A stretch of 64,000 bases of DNA from Persicitalea jodogahamensis (GCF_014651615.1 NZ_BMXF01000007.1:62001-126000); one strand, 5' to 3'. Counted from the stretch's first letter, positions 52,723-62,186 are shown. Numbers and translations are program-made. Notes: generated by a model from the letters alone, not told the origin.

Positions 52723-54945
52723 TTGAAAAATCTCAAACAAGTACTTTTCCTGTTTCTGCTGGCGACCGTCTGCGCTATTTCGGCCCACGCCCAGCCCGAC
52801 CCCTTCCTGCACAAACTTTACGATTCTTTGCACGATTCACCGATGCAGCAAAAGTTTCGCCGCCTGGCACCGATGCCCGCCGGGGTGGTCTACGTGCAGC
52901 AGCCCGACGAAGGTGAGACAGAGATACGCGAACACTTCCGCACTATGAAACGATTGGGCTTCAACGCCCTGAAGCAAATCCTGACCGTGCCACCCTGGAC
53001 GGAACAGCAGGTAGGGCTGCTGGCTTTGGAAGAGGGCATCGTGCCGTGGTGGTACGGCGAGGGAGGCTACGCCGAAATCGACGACACACTGCTCGTCCGC
53101 CTGAAAATCAGCCGCTCACTGCCACTGGCCGAGGTACTGGCGCATCCGGCGATGGTCGCCCATCAGCGAGAAGTTTTGAAAAAAAGAATTGAAAAAATCC
53201 AGAATCAAAACAACGCCAGCCAACCCATTCCGATGGCCGCCACGAGCCGCGCCTTCGATCCCGAAATCGGCAAGCGTGGCGACGACCTCAACGAAAAGGG
53301 GGAGTTCCTCTTCGTGGAGTGGCTCAAAAGTCGCTACGGTACGGTCGAGAAGCTCAACTACGCCTGGAACCAGCACCACGCAGGGCTTTTTCGGCCTGAC
53401 CTTGGACCGTTCAAGAATTGGGACGACGTGGCCAATAACTGGAAAGACACGCCGCGCCGCGAGTACAACCACGTCAAGGACATCTACCGCTTTAAGGTCG
53501 ACCATAACTATCGCCGCATCCTCAACAGCGCGGCGCAATTCAATGCCTTCGACCCCGCCGCCCCCTACCGGGGTGGCGGCGAGCTGGCGGTTTTCCACCC
53601 CATCGCCTGGTACAACGTCGACATGGAGGGCATCGCCCGCTCGCTGACCGACTACGGTTCTTTTTATCCTTCGATGCACTTTTCGTGGCACTACAACCTG
53701 ACGGAGGGCGAAGTCTGTAAATCGCTGTACATGCAGGCGTCGCTGATGAACGACTTCAATAAGGGTGGCTGGACGGGCGGCTGGGAGAGCACCGGCGGCC
53801 CCCAGCAGATGGATGGCGAGAAAGATCCCGGTCACGATAACGCCTATTACGCCGGGGAGGGCGAAATCATACAACTTTACCTCAGTCAGTTGGCGGCGGG
53901 CTTCAAGGGTTTCGGCGTATGGAGCTGGAACGCCCGTAGCGCGGGAAAAGAAGAAGGGGAATACGCCCTGCTCGACCGCAGCGGCCAGGTGACCGACCGC
54001 GCAGAGGCGCTTGGCAAGATCGGCCAAGCCATGCAGAAATACCGCATTGAACTCTGGCAGGCGCACAAGGAGCCGCTGGTGGGCGTGCTGTACGACTGGG
54101 AGAACGAGGCCACCTGGGGCGCCACCAGCACGCCTGGTGACGACGATTTCAAGCTACAGCCCGTCCGCGCCCGCATCGGCATCAGCAACGCCCTGATGGA
54201 GGCCAACGTACCCTACGAATACGTTACGCCCGACAACCTGAAAAAGGGCCTATCGGGACGCTACAAGATGCTATACCTGCCAGCGATGCTCTCGATTCGC
54301 CTGGAACTACTACCTCTTTTACATCAATACGTGGAGCAGGGCGGGCGATTGGTGATGGACCTGCCCTCGGCTCGTTTCGACGAAAACACCGCCCACTTGC
54401 CCGTGGGTAAGGGATCGGTGTTTGAACAAATCTTCGGCTGCACCCTCGATGATTTTCAGTACGCAGGCACCAACCGCCCGCAATTCATGGACGGCCGCGC
54501 ACTCTACGGCTACACCATGGACGCCACGCCTACTACGGCGAAAGTTTTGGCAAAATATGATAATGGCCAGCCCGCCATCCTGGAAAATTCCTTAGGTAAA
54601 GGCCAAGCCGTGCTGCTGGGCTTGCAATCCTCGATCAACGACTTTACGCAAAATTTTACTAAAAAGGGTGAAGGCCGTCAGGCCGGTCGGGTGCCGTTTT
54701 TGCCCTACGTTTTGGGGAATTATCAATCGCCCTATGCTTGCGCCAACGCCCTGGCCTATCGCCTGGCGTCACCTGCGGCGGATCACTATTTCCTAATCAA
54801 CCAGGGACCGGCCACCACCGCCTCGCTGAATACCAAATTTATGAAGTATCGCCAATTCACCGATGCGGTGACGGGGGAGGTACTGAACGCATCCAAAATT
54901 CCCGTAGACGGATTCGGCGGACGCTGGGTTCGGGCAGTGAGGTAA
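52723..54945 (+). CDS. Exported GH42-like beta-galactosidase
   Basis: The start is TTG at 52723, 2 nt after the previous stop, giving MKNLKQVLFLFLLATVCAIS as signal peptide; no ATG fits. The A-domain barrel shows FRTMKRLGFNALKQILTVPP, EGIVPWWYGEGGYAEID, FLFVEWLKSRYGTVEKLNYA with WNQHHAG, and a late GFGVWSWNARSAG. A GH42 trimerisation (flavodoxin-like) domain follows at about 510-600 (YKMLYLPAMLSIRLELLPLL, EQGGRLVMDLPSARFDEN). The catalytic glutamates cannot be assigned with certainty. Tight coupling suggests joint action with the 712-aa protein on one substrate. Confidence 0.83.
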   Translation: MKNLKQVLFLFLLATVCAISAHAQPDPFLHKLYDSLHDSPMQQKFRRLAPMPAGVVYVQQPDEGETEIREHFRTMKRLGFNALKQILTVPPWTEQQVGLLALEEGIVPWWYGEGGYAEIDDTLLVRLKISRSLPLAEVLAHPAMVAHQREVLKKRIEKIQNQNNASQPIPMAATSRAFDPEIGKRGDDLNEKGEFLFVEWLKSRYGTVEKLNYAWNQHHAGLFRPDLGPFKNWDDVANNWKDTPRREYNHVKDIYRFKVDHNYRRILNSAAQFNAFDPAAPYRGGGELAVFHPIAWYNVDMEGIARSLTDYGSFYPSMHFSWHYNLTEGEVCKSLYMQASLMNDFNKGGWTGGWESTGGPQQMDGEKDPGHDNAYYAGEGEIIQLYLSQLAAGFKGFGVWSWNARSAGKEEGEYALLDRSGQVTDRAEALGKIGQAMQKYRIELWQAHKEPLVGVLYDWENEATWGATSTPGDDDFKLQPVRARIGISNALMEANVPYEYVTPDNLKKGLSGRYKMLYLPAMLSIRLELLPLLHQYVEQGGRLVMDLPSARFDENTAHLPVGKGSVFEQIFGCTLDDFQYAGTNRPQFMDGRALYGYTMDATPTTAKVLAKYDNGQPAILENSLGKGQAVLLGLQSSINDFTQNFTKKGEGRQAGRVPFLPYVLGNYQSPYACANALAYRLASPAADHYFLINQGPATTASLNTKFMKYRQFTDAVTGEVLNASKIPVDGFGGRWVRAVR

Positions 54946-55026
54946 GCTGAAAAGTAACACTATGTGCCCCCAAGACCACCGCTGTTTATTAGCCGATCTG
55001 AAACAATTCAAATATTTTACAAAAAC

Positions 55027-55040
55027 ATTTAGGGATTTAG
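55027..55040 (+). promoter_or_regulatory. ATTTAGGGATTTAG motif upstream of sigma factor 4
   Basis: It begins 60 nt before the sigma-4 ATG and matches 11 or 12 of 14 positions of the motif 58 nt before sigma-1 (8217-8230). It is a candidate promoter or operator shared by these two loci. Confidence 0.45.
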
Positions 55041-55086
55041 GAGACTTAGTCTACCATTAAGTGAACGCCAACCACAAGGCAGCGCA

Positions 55087-55647
55087 ATGGCAGCAGTCAA
55101 AGACCTCAACGATGAACATCTGACGACTCTTCTCCGGGAAGGACGGCGGGCTGCCTTTGCCGAAATCTACCAGCGCTACTGGTGTAAGCTTTACAGCATC
55201 GCCTACTATCAAACAGGCGTCCGTGAGGAGGCCGAAGAACTGGTACAGGAAGTTTTCCTGAAACTGTGGAGCCGCCGCGCCGAGGTCGTGATCCAGCACT
55301 TGGGCCTGTACCTGACCGTCGCAATCAAGAATCAAGCCTACGACTACATCAAATCTCAGATTAGCTCCCGCAAGTACCAGGAATACCTGATTTTTCAAGA
55401 AATTCACCACCACCCCGCCACCGACGACATCGTCAACTTTACTGACCTGGCCGAGGCCGTGGAGGATGCTCTGGGCCGCTTGCCCGAGAAAAGCGCCGAA
55501 GTGTTCAAGCGCAGCCGCTTCGAGAACCAATCGGTTCGGGAAATTGCCGCCGGCCTGAATCTGAGTGAGAAAGCCGTAGAGTACCACATCACAAAGTCGC
55601 TCCGGTTTTTGAAAGAAAATCTCAAACATTACCATACAGACAACTAG
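55087..55647 (+). CDS. ECF RNA polymerase sigma-70 factor (locus 4)
   Basis: This is a 186-aa ECF sigma factor. Region 2 shows AFAEIYQRYWCKLYSIAYYQ and EAEELVQEVFLKLWSRRAEV. Region 4 shows LPEKSAEVFKRSRFENQSVR and IAAGLNLSEKAVEYHITKSL. The C-terminal end LKENLKHYHTDN parallels sigma-1, making the two the closest pair among the four. It heads locus 4, with FecR 20 nt downstream. Confidence 0.95.
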   Translation: MAAVKDLNDEHLTTLLREGRRAAFAEIYQRYWCKLYSIAYYQTGVREEAEELVQEVFLKLWSRRAEVVIQHLGLYLTVAIKNQAYDYIKSQISSRKYQEYLIFQEIHHHPATDDIVNFTDLAEAVEDALGRLPEKSAEVFKRSRFENQSVREIAAGLNLSEKAVEYHITKSLRFLKENLKHYHTDN

Positions 55648-55667
55648 GCCGCCCCTGGAACACCGCT

Positions 55668-56669
55668 ATGACGCAGCAGAAATTCAATCAACTACTGAAA
55701 CGCTACCTGGCCGGGCAGACCACCGCTGCGGAAGAGCAGTTCCTGCTGGAATGGTACGAAGATCCCGCCAACAAGGTGGAACTCAACCTGACCGGGTTTC
55801 AGAAAGAAACGATTAAAAAACGGATGTGGAACCGCATCCGCCCGCACACGAAGCCCGCCTGGACAACCCGAATCGTTCGCCTGGCCTGGACGTCGGCCAT
55901 CGCGGCTTGTTTTATACTGGGCTGGATATGGGTCAATCCGCTCGACTTGCCCCTGCGGCTCGATTCGACGGTGGCCTCCATGAAAAAGGAGCGGGAAAAA
56001 ATGGAAGTAAAAAACACCAACCAGTCCGAGCGGGAAGTACTCCTGCCGGACGGCAGCAAAGTGACGCTCAACCCCGGCAGCCGCCTCAGCTATGACCCAT
56101 CTTTCAACCAGTCCCGACGCGAGGTCACGCTGACGGGCGAAGCTTTCTTTAAAGTAAAGCGCGACGAAACCCGGCCCTTTGTGGTGCATACGGGCGAATT
56201 GGTCACGGAAGTACTGGGAACGAGTTTTCGGATCAAACAAAATAGCCGGGGCAAGAGCGTCGAGGTGTCGGTACGGGAAGGCAAAGTATCGGTGTACGCC
56301 GAATACAAGCAGAGTGAGCGTGAGCACAACGGCGTCATTATCACCCAAAACCAACGGGTGCTGTTCGACGCCGCCACGCAGCGCATCGTACCGGGCATCG
56401 TGGAGGCACCCCTGCCGCTTAAACTACCCGCCGAGGCACCGCCCACATTGGTTTTTCAGGAAACTCCCTTTGAAAAAGTCCTGGCTGAGTTGAGCCGCCT
56501 GTACGGCATCGAATTTGTCATTTCGAACCCGGCGGTGAAGGACTGCCGCATCACCGCCGATCTGCACGATTTGTCGATGTTCACGCAATTGGATTTAGTT
56601 TGCAAATCCGTGGGGGCGACTTACGATAAGCGCGGGACGGTGGTGTTTATCAATGGCGACGGCTGTTAA
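55668..56669 (+). CDS. FecR family anti-sigma factor (locus 4)
   Basis: This is a 333-aa protein with a cytoplasmic N-terminus, a membrane helix about residues 74-90 (AWTSAIAACFILGWIWV), the FecR domain (REVLLPDGSKVTLNPGSRLS, REVTLTGEAFFKVKRDETRP, ELVTEVLGTSFRIKQN) and a DUF4974 C-terminus ending TVVFINGDGC. The ending and domain layout closely resemble FecR of locus 1 (TIFISGNGCE). A strong hairpin follows 5 nt after its stop codon. Confidence 0.93.
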   Translation: MTQQKFNQLLKRYLAGQTTAAEEQFLLEWYEDPANKVELNLTGFQKETIKKRMWNRIRPHTKPAWTTRIVRLAWTSAIAACFILGWIWVNPLDLPLRLDSTVASMKKEREKMEVKNTNQSEREVLLPDGSKVTLNPGSRLSYDPSFNQSRREVTLTGEAFFKVKRDETRPFVVHTGELVTEVLGTSFRIKQNSRGKSVEVSVREGKVSVYAEYKQSEREHNGVIITQNQRVLFDAATQRIVPGIVEAPLPLKLPAEAPPTLVFQETPFEKVLAELSRLYGIEFVISNPAVKDCRITADLHDLSMFTQLDLVCKSVGATYDKRGTVVFINGDGC

Positions 56670-56674
56670 AAAAA

Positions 56675-56701
56675 GCCGGAAATGCTGCGAACATTTCCGG
56701 C
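56675..56701 (+). terminator. Perfect 10-bp hairpin between fecR and susC of locus 4
   Basis: GCCGGAAATG (56675-56684) pairs exactly with CATTTCCGGC (56692-56701) around a 7-nt loop, directly after the fecR stop. There is no T-run. It may attenuate or process the transcript so that SusC is made at a different level than sigma and FecR. Confidence 0.6.
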
Positions 56702-56786
56702 CCAATCGTGCATCCACCCACAAACGCTAATCTGTGGGAGTGTGCTGTTTTCCAATCCTTTTACCAATTAAAAAACTTTTAAAATT

Positions 56787-59700
56787 ATGAAAAAAAACCT
56801 ACCAATTCACAGAAACTTGTGGAAGGTTATGAAAATCACTTTATCACAAATGCTCTTACTCGGGCTATTCGGTAGCATCGCCCTGGCGCACGATAGCCAC
56901 GCTCAGGAGGTGCTGAACCGCACCATTACGCTAAACCAAAAGAACCTTGAACTGAAAGCCGCCCTCCGCCAAATCGAGCGGGAGGCCAAAGTAAAATTTG
57001 TCTATAGCACCCGCATCCAGTCTGGTCAGCGCATCTCGCTGAACGTGACTAATCGCAAGCTCTCAGCGGTGCTGGACGAACTACTGTCGCCCGTTGGCAT
57101 TGACTACGAGGTGATCGAAAACCGGATTCTGCTCACCAAGCGGCGCCCGAACCGCAGTTCGCAGGCCGCTCCTGAGTCAATCCAAAACCAAGCCGAGATC
57201 AACGCCGACCGCACCGTTAGCGGACTGGTCATCGACGAATTGGGCGTCCCCATTCCCGGCGTCAACGTGGCCGTGAAGGGTACTACGCGCGGCACCACCA
57301 CCGCCGCCGACGGGCGGTACAGTCTTGTCGTTCCCGAGAACAGTACACTCATATTTAGTTTCGTGGGTTTGCAGAGCCGCGAGGTTCCGTTGAGTAATCA
57401 ATCAATCATCGACGTGACGCTGCTGCCCGACCCCAACCAACTGCAAGAGGTGCAGGTGGTGGCCTACGGCGAACAGCGCAAGCGCGACGTCACAGGTTCC
57501 ATCGCCTCCGTGAAAGCTGCCGAAATCAGCATGAACACTGCTGCCAGTCCCGAGGTGGCCCTGCAAGGCCGGGCGGCGGGAGTTCAGATTACGCAGGCAG
57601 GTGGATCGCCGGGCGGCGCGGTGCGTATCAACGTGCGCGGCGTGGCTTCCATCAGTTCCGACTCGCAACCGCTGATTGTGATCGACGGGCAGCCCGTCAA
57701 CAGTAGTGCTTTCGGGACGGGCGGCGTGGCCATGAACCCGCTGGCGGAGATCAACCCCGAGGACATCGCTTCGATGGAGGTTTTGAAAGACGCCTCCGCC
57801 ACGATTCTGTACGGTTCCCGCGCCGCCAACGGCGTGATCCTCATTACCACCAAGCGCGGCAAGGGCAAGCCCAAACTGGACCTGAGCTACCAGCAGGGTG
57901 TAAGTTCGCCCACCAACCGCGTCGATTTTGTGGACAACGGAGCCGACTACTTCAACATCCTGAAGCGGGCGGCGGCCAACAACCCGGCGGCGGGTTTGCC
58001 GCCCCAATCGACCAATCTAGTAAATCTGCTCCCGACGGGCATCCTGAAAGGTACCCTAGCTCCCGCGCTCGATAATCAACTGGTCGATTCGACGACGCTC
58101 TACAACACCAGCACCGACTGGCTCGACCAGACGCTACGCAACGGGCGCTACACCCAGGCTTCACTGTCGGTGAGTGGCGGCACCAAGAAGCTGTCCGTAT
58201 TTGCCAGCGGGGCTTACCGTAACGAGGGCGGCATCGTGATCGGGCAAGATTTCCGGCGGCTCAGCGGGCGGCTCAACATCGACTATAAGCCCATAAAAAT
58301 GCTGCAAATTGGGGGCAACCTCTCGCTGAACGGCCTCAATAACTCGACAGTACCACTGGGCGACACCTACCGGGCCGGCCTTACTAATGCCCTGCCGGCT
58401 TATCCGGTGCAGTTGCCCGACGGCACTTATTTCAACGGCATTAGCAACGGCACCAACAACCGGACGGCAATCGGCACCAACCCAGTGTTTTTCCGCAACA
58501 ACTACTCCAACGACACCAAGACGCTTCGGGCCATCAACACCTTCCACACGCAACTGACGCCCATTGCGGGCCTGGTGCTGCGGTCGGAGTATGGCTTCGA
58601 TTATCAGCAGAGCCGCAACGCTTCGGTGTTTAACCAAACTCTTTATCCGGCGGGCATCGACGGCGCCGAGCGCGACGGCAACGGCAAAGCCGAAAACCGC
58701 AACGTCATCAACCGTAATTCCAATTGGAACAACACGATTAACTACACACGCGAGCTGAGCAAAGACCATCGGATTAGTGTATTGCTGGGAAACAGCGTGC
58801 AGAGTCGAATAGGTGACAACGAAACATACATCACCGAAAACGTGCCGGACGGCGCCACGGTCGGGCTGGATACCGCGCGCACCGTGGTGTTCAACGATGA
58901 GCTTTCCTTCCGCTTCGTTTCGTTTTTCGGTCGGGTCAACTATACTTTCAAAGACCGCTACCTGATCGAGGCCAGTTTGCGGACCGATGGCTCGTCGCGC
59001 TTTGGCCCCGAAAATCGCTGGGCAACTTTCCCGGCTGCCTCGGTGGGCTGGATCGCCAGCGAAGAAGATTTCCTGAAAGGAAGTTCGTTCGTCAACTTCC
59101 TGAAACTACGCGCCAGCTACGGCCTGACGGGCAACGCCGAGATCGGCAACTTTGTCTGGCAAAAGACCTTCACCTTCGTGGGCTATAATGCCGCCATTTA
59201 CGGCGGGCTTCAGGGCGGGCAGTTCACCAACCCAGGCAACAGCGGGCTAACCTGGGAATCCACCGCGCAGTTCGACATCGGGGCCGATTTCCGGCTGTTC
59301 AAAGATCGAATAAGCGGGACTTTCGATTTTTACAATAAAGTGTCGGACGGGCTGCTGCTCGACTATAACATTGGCAACTTTTACGGCACGATCAATCGGT
59401 CGATGACCATCAACCTGGGGTCGGTCAGGAACCGGGGCTTGGAGTTGAGCCTGACCAGCCGCAACATTATGCGTAACGATTTCCGCTGGACGACGGATTT
59501 CAACATCAGCGGTAACCGCAACGAGGTACTTTCCACCTACGATGCTCCTTTCCTGCGCTATCCCGCCCAGATCATCGATGGAACTAACATCGCCACGCCC
59601 GGCTACCCGCTGGGCAACTACTACATGGCGCGTTTTGCGGGCTTCGACCCCGCTACGGGCAACGAGCTTTTCTACGAGCGCGACAACGAGGTTAACAGCA

Positions 59701-60323
59701 ACACGGGGCAGACGGTCGAGACGGGCCAAAAGCTGGACGGAACCGCCGGAAATAATGTAGGGAACGGCAACCAGTTTATTCTGGAAAACCGGACGCCCTA
59801 CCCCACCATGTTCGGCGGCCTTAACAACACCTTCGACTACAAGGGCTTCGACCTGAGCATCTTGTTTTATTTCCAAACCGGCAACTGGATCTACGACCAG
59901 GCCGAGCGAGCGCAGAGCTACCCCAACGAAGGGCAGGTACTCCGCGCCAACGTGGTCGATGTGGGCAACCTGGTGGATCAGCTCGATGGATCCGACGGCC
60001 TGCGGCGGCTGCAATATCGTTCCAACGCACGCAACATCGAGTCCACCCGTTTCTTACAGAAAGGGAATTTCGTCCGGTTGAAAAACCTGCAACTGGGCTA
60101 TCGCTTTCCCAGCGAGTTCACCGAAAAGCTCCGTCTGCGTCAGCTTCGCGTGTACTTAACGGGCCAAAACCTGCTGACTTTCACCAAGTTCCGGGGCTGG
60201 GATCCTGAGGTGTTCCGTAGCGGCGGGGCGGGTTCCGCTTCCAGCAACCTATCGCCCGGAATCACCAACAACGATCTGCCGCAGGTGCGCACGTTCCTCT
60301 TTGGGTTAAACGTGGGACTTTAA
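56787..60323 (+). CDS. SusC/RagA-like TonB-dependent transporter with STN domain (locus 4)
   Basis: This is a 1178-aa outer-membrane transporter. A leader near residues 13-38 is followed by an STN domain at about 48-120 (LELKAALRQIEREAKVKFVY). Next are the carboxypeptidase-like domain (VSGLVIDELGVPIPGVNVAV), the SusC signature (QLQEVQVVAYGEQRKRDVTG), the plug (QGRAAGVQITQAGGSPGGAV), and a barrel ending TFLFGLNVGL. It should pair with the SusD gene 115 nt downstream. The STN domain supports trans-envelope signalling through the locus 4 FecR. Confidence 0.95.
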   Translation: MKKNLPIHRNLWKVMKITLSQMLLLGLFGSIALAHDSHAQEVLNRTITLNQKNLELKAALRQIEREAKVKFVYSTRIQSGQRISLNVTNRKLSAVLDELLSPVGIDYEVIENRILLTKRRPNRSSQAAPESIQNQAEINADRTVSGLVIDELGVPIPGVNVAVKGTTRGTTTAADGRYSLVVPENSTLIFSFVGLQSREVPLSNQSIIDVTLLPDPNQLQEVQVVAYGEQRKRDVTGSIASVKAAEISMNTAASPEVALQGRAAGVQITQAGGSPGGAVRINVRGVASISSDSQPLIVIDGQPVNSSAFGTGGVAMNPLAEINPEDIASMEVLKDASATILYGSRAANGVILITTKRGKGKPKLDLSYQQGVSSPTNRVDFVDNGADYFNILKRAAANNPAAGLPPQSTNLVNLLPTGILKGTLAPALDNQLVDSTTLYNTSTDWLDQTLRNGRYTQASLSVSGGTKKLSVFASGAYRNEGGIVIGQDFRRLSGRLNIDYKPIKMLQIGGNLSLNGLNNSTVPLGDTYRAGLTNALPAYPVQLPDGTYFNGISNGTNNRTAIGTNPVFFRNNYSNDTKTLRAINTFHTQLTPIAGLVLRSEYGFDYQQSRNASVFNQTLYPAGIDGAERDGNGKAENRNVINRNSNWNNTINYTRELSKDHRISVLLGNSVQSRIGDNETYITENVPDGATVGLDTARTVVFNDELSFRFVSFFGRVNYTFKDRYLIEASLRTDGSSRFGPENRWATFPAASVGWIASEEDFLKGSSFVNFLKLRASYGLTGNAEIGNFVWQKTFTFVGYNAAIYGGLQGGQFTNPGNSGLTWESTAQFDIGADFRLFKDRISGTFDFYNKVSDGLLLDYNIGNFYGTINRSMTINLGSVRNRGLELSLTSRNIMRNDFRWTTDFNISGNRNEVLSTYDAPFLRYPAQIIDGTNIATPGYPLGNYYMARFAGFDPATGNELFYERDNEVNSNTGQTVETGQKLDGTAGNNVGNGNQFILENRTPYPTMFGGLNNTFDYKGFDLSILFYFQTGNWIYDQAERAQSYPNEGQVLRANVVDVGNLVDQLDGSDGLRRLQYRSNARNIESTRFLQKGNFVRLKNLQLGYRFPSEFTEKLRLRQLRVYLTGQNLLTFTKFRGWDPEVFRSGGAGSASSNLSPGITNNDLPQVRTFLFGLNVGL

Positions 60324-60325
60324 TC

Positions 60326-60362
60326 GGTTAAGGGTTAAAGGTCAACGGTAAACGGTCAACGG
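60326..60362 (+). repeat. Tandem degenerate heptamer GGTNAAN, five copies
   Basis: GGTTAAG, GGTTAAA, GGTCAAC, GGTAAAC and GGTCAAC follow one another without gaps at 60326-60360, and a sixth copy begins at 60361. They start 2 nt after the SusC stop codon, inside the SusC-SusD gap. Role unknown. Confidence 0.6.
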
Positions 60363-60438
60363 CCTAGGTTATCGCAGAGCATCATGAGACATAAAGGTTT
60401 TGATTCTTCGACAAATGAAAATTTTAAAATATATAAAA

Positions 60439-62076
60439 ATGAAAAAAATAGCGAGTGTTATAAGTTTACTGGTCCTGGGATGGGCTGGTGTCAGTTGCAA
60501 CGACTACCTGGACGAGGTGTCTTCCAAAACCCTTATTTCAGCCTCGAACGTCAATTCGGTGGAGGAACTGGATATTCTGATGGTCGGGGCTTACTCTGGC
60601 TTTGGCCGGGAGATTGCCTTCGGGGGAAATGCCCTCGTAATGGGTGAGACTTTCGCCGATTTGGTGACGGTCAACAACGTGAACTACCGCAATAGCCCCA
60701 GCCGCTCGTCGCTGGTGTACCAGTGGCGGCAACGCGAGCAGGATTACGGCTATCAGGCGGAGTTCATGCAATGGTCTACCTTCGGTATCAACAATGCCAA
60801 CAACGTCATTGAACTCCTGCGGGCCAACCAGGTCAAGACACCGAATGAAACTGACCCGCGTCGCGACATTGCGCAGCAGCGTGCCCGTCTGGAAGGCGAC
60901 GCCCGCTTCGTGCGGTCGCTTTGCATTTTTGAGCAGTTGCGCATTATCGCTTACCCCTGGGGCTACACGCCCGACAATTCGCATCCGGGGCCGATTTCCA
61001 GATTCTCTTCCGTATCTGACTTTGGTGACCTAACGTACCCCCGCCTGAGCGTAAAGGCGGCTTACGACAGCATTCTGGTCGATCTGCACATGGCAGAAAA
61101 GATGCTTCCCGACCACTACGATCCGGCCATTCACCTTCCTGAGTATGAGCCTCGGGCCAACAAGTGGGCCGCCCTGGCGCTTATGGCGCGGGTATACTGG
61201 CAGCAGGACAATGTCGATAGCTGTTTGGCGGTCACCAACCGTTTGCTGGGCCCCAACGGAACCCGCTTCCCGCTCGTCCCCGGCGAGCGGATGCTGCAAG
61301 ACCTCTGGCAACGCACGGGTATCATGCCGGGCGTGAACTCCGCTGCTAACCGCGACGAAATTATTTTTGAACTGGTAAACGTGGCGGGCCGCAACGCCCG
61401 CACCACCAACGGGGCACCACTACGCCGATCATATGTGTTGCAAGTGCCGTATAATGCCACCCAGCTCAAAGACGTGTACAACTTAACCTCCGGCCCCGAT
61501 ATCCGCCTGAGCCAGCGCTTCAAGCAGCTGGCTGACTTCAACCGCAGTAAGGACTTGCGCTACAAGACGTTAATCGATACCACGCAAGCCACCACCACTT
61601 CTACTTCCTGGGATAGTCCCAATCGGCTTTGGTTTCCGAAAAAATGGGGTTCGCAGGGGACGGCTCGCACCCCGGTTCAGGGCGTAAACAGCAATGTCGT
61701 CATCTACCGTTCGGCGGAGTTCATGCTCATACGGGCCGAAATGAACGCCCGCAAAGGCAATACCGCTGCCGCCCTCGCCGATCTGAACCGCGTCAGAACC
61801 CGCGCTGGATTGGTGGCCCTGACCTCGGCCCCGGCCGATTTGCTGGACGAAATCCAAACTGAGTTTGTCCGCGAGACTTTCGCCGAGGGGACGCGCGTCC
61901 ACAACCTGAAACGCCAGAAGAAATCAGTCGATCCCGGCGACCGATCGCTGTCGCCCGAGGGCGTGGACTGCGCTATCAGTGGCTGTATGCCGCTGCCCTG
62001 GAACAGCCCCACGCTGGTGTTCCTGATTCCGCAGAACTTCCTGGACCGGAATCCGCTGGCGGTGCAGAACGAGTAG
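60439..62076 (+). CDS. SusD/RagB-like glycan-binding lipoprotein (locus 4)
   Basis: The ATG at 60439 gives MKKIASVISLLVLGWAGVSC with the lipobox cysteine at residue 20; a TTG at 60400 would only add a non-signal leader. SusD features are YLDEVSSKTLIS, FGINNANNVIELLRANQV, RLEGDARFVRSLCIFEQLRI, FMLIRAEMNARKGNTAAALA and LNRVRTRAGLV. The ending is LVFLIPQNFLDRNPLAVQNE. A small hairpin lies 36 nt after the stop. Confidence 0.94.
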   Translation: MKKIASVISLLVLGWAGVSCNDYLDEVSSKTLISASNVNSVEELDILMVGAYSGFGREIAFGGNALVMGETFADLVTVNNVNYRNSPSRSSLVYQWRQREQDYGYQAEFMQWSTFGINNANNVIELLRANQVKTPNETDPRRDIAQQRARLEGDARFVRSLCIFEQLRIIAYPWGYTPDNSHPGPISRFSSVSDFGDLTYPRLSVKAAYDSILVDLHMAEKMLPDHYDPAIHLPEYEPRANKWAALALMARVYWQQDNVDSCLAVTNRLLGPNGTRFPLVPGERMLQDLWQRTGIMPGVNSAANRDEIIFELVNVAGRNARTTNGAPLRRSYVLQVPYNATQLKDVYNLTSGPDIRLSQRFKQLADFNRSKDLRYKTLIDTTQATTTSTSWDSPNRLWFPKKWGSQGTARTPVQGVNSNVVIYRSAEFMLIRAEMNARKGNTAAALADLNRVRTRAGLVALTSAPADLLDEIQTEFVRETFAEGTRVHNLKRQKKSVDPGDRSLSPEGVDCAISGCMPLPWNSPTLVFLIPQNFLDRNPLAVQNE

Positions 62077-62111
62077 GGCTGAAAAAGGGAAATCGTTTTT
62101 GGCAAAAGCGT

Positions 62112-62127
62112 AGGAAATTCGTTTCCT
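62112..62127 (+). terminator. Hairpin with TTCG loop after locus 4
   Basis: AGGAAA (62112-62117) pairs with TTTCCT (62122-62127) around the tetraloop TTCG, 36 nt after the SusD stop. It is a plausible weak terminator of locus 4. Confidence 0.4.
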
Positions 62128-62148
62128 GACCTTAACTACTCATGCTAA

Positions 62149-62186
62149 AGCTGCGGGGAAAATTGGTACTTTGAGTAGTTGAGGCC
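62149..62186 (+). repeat. 37-bp repeat copy B (partner at 6076-6112)
   Basis: It reads AGCTGCGGGGAAAATTGG and continues TACTTTGAGTAGTTGAGGCC, nearly matching copy A on the opposite strand. Just upstream CTTAACTACTCA (62131-62142) is the inverse of TGAGTAGTTGAG (62172-62183) with one mismatch, so copy B lies within a larger inverted repeat. Confidence 0.65.

Noticed and set aside
53116-54066. Long minus-strand open frame (316 codons) opposite the GH42-like gene
   Set aside because: It is the antisense shadow of a GC-rich coding gene, with no recognisable motifs, while the plus frame has clear GH42 blocks.
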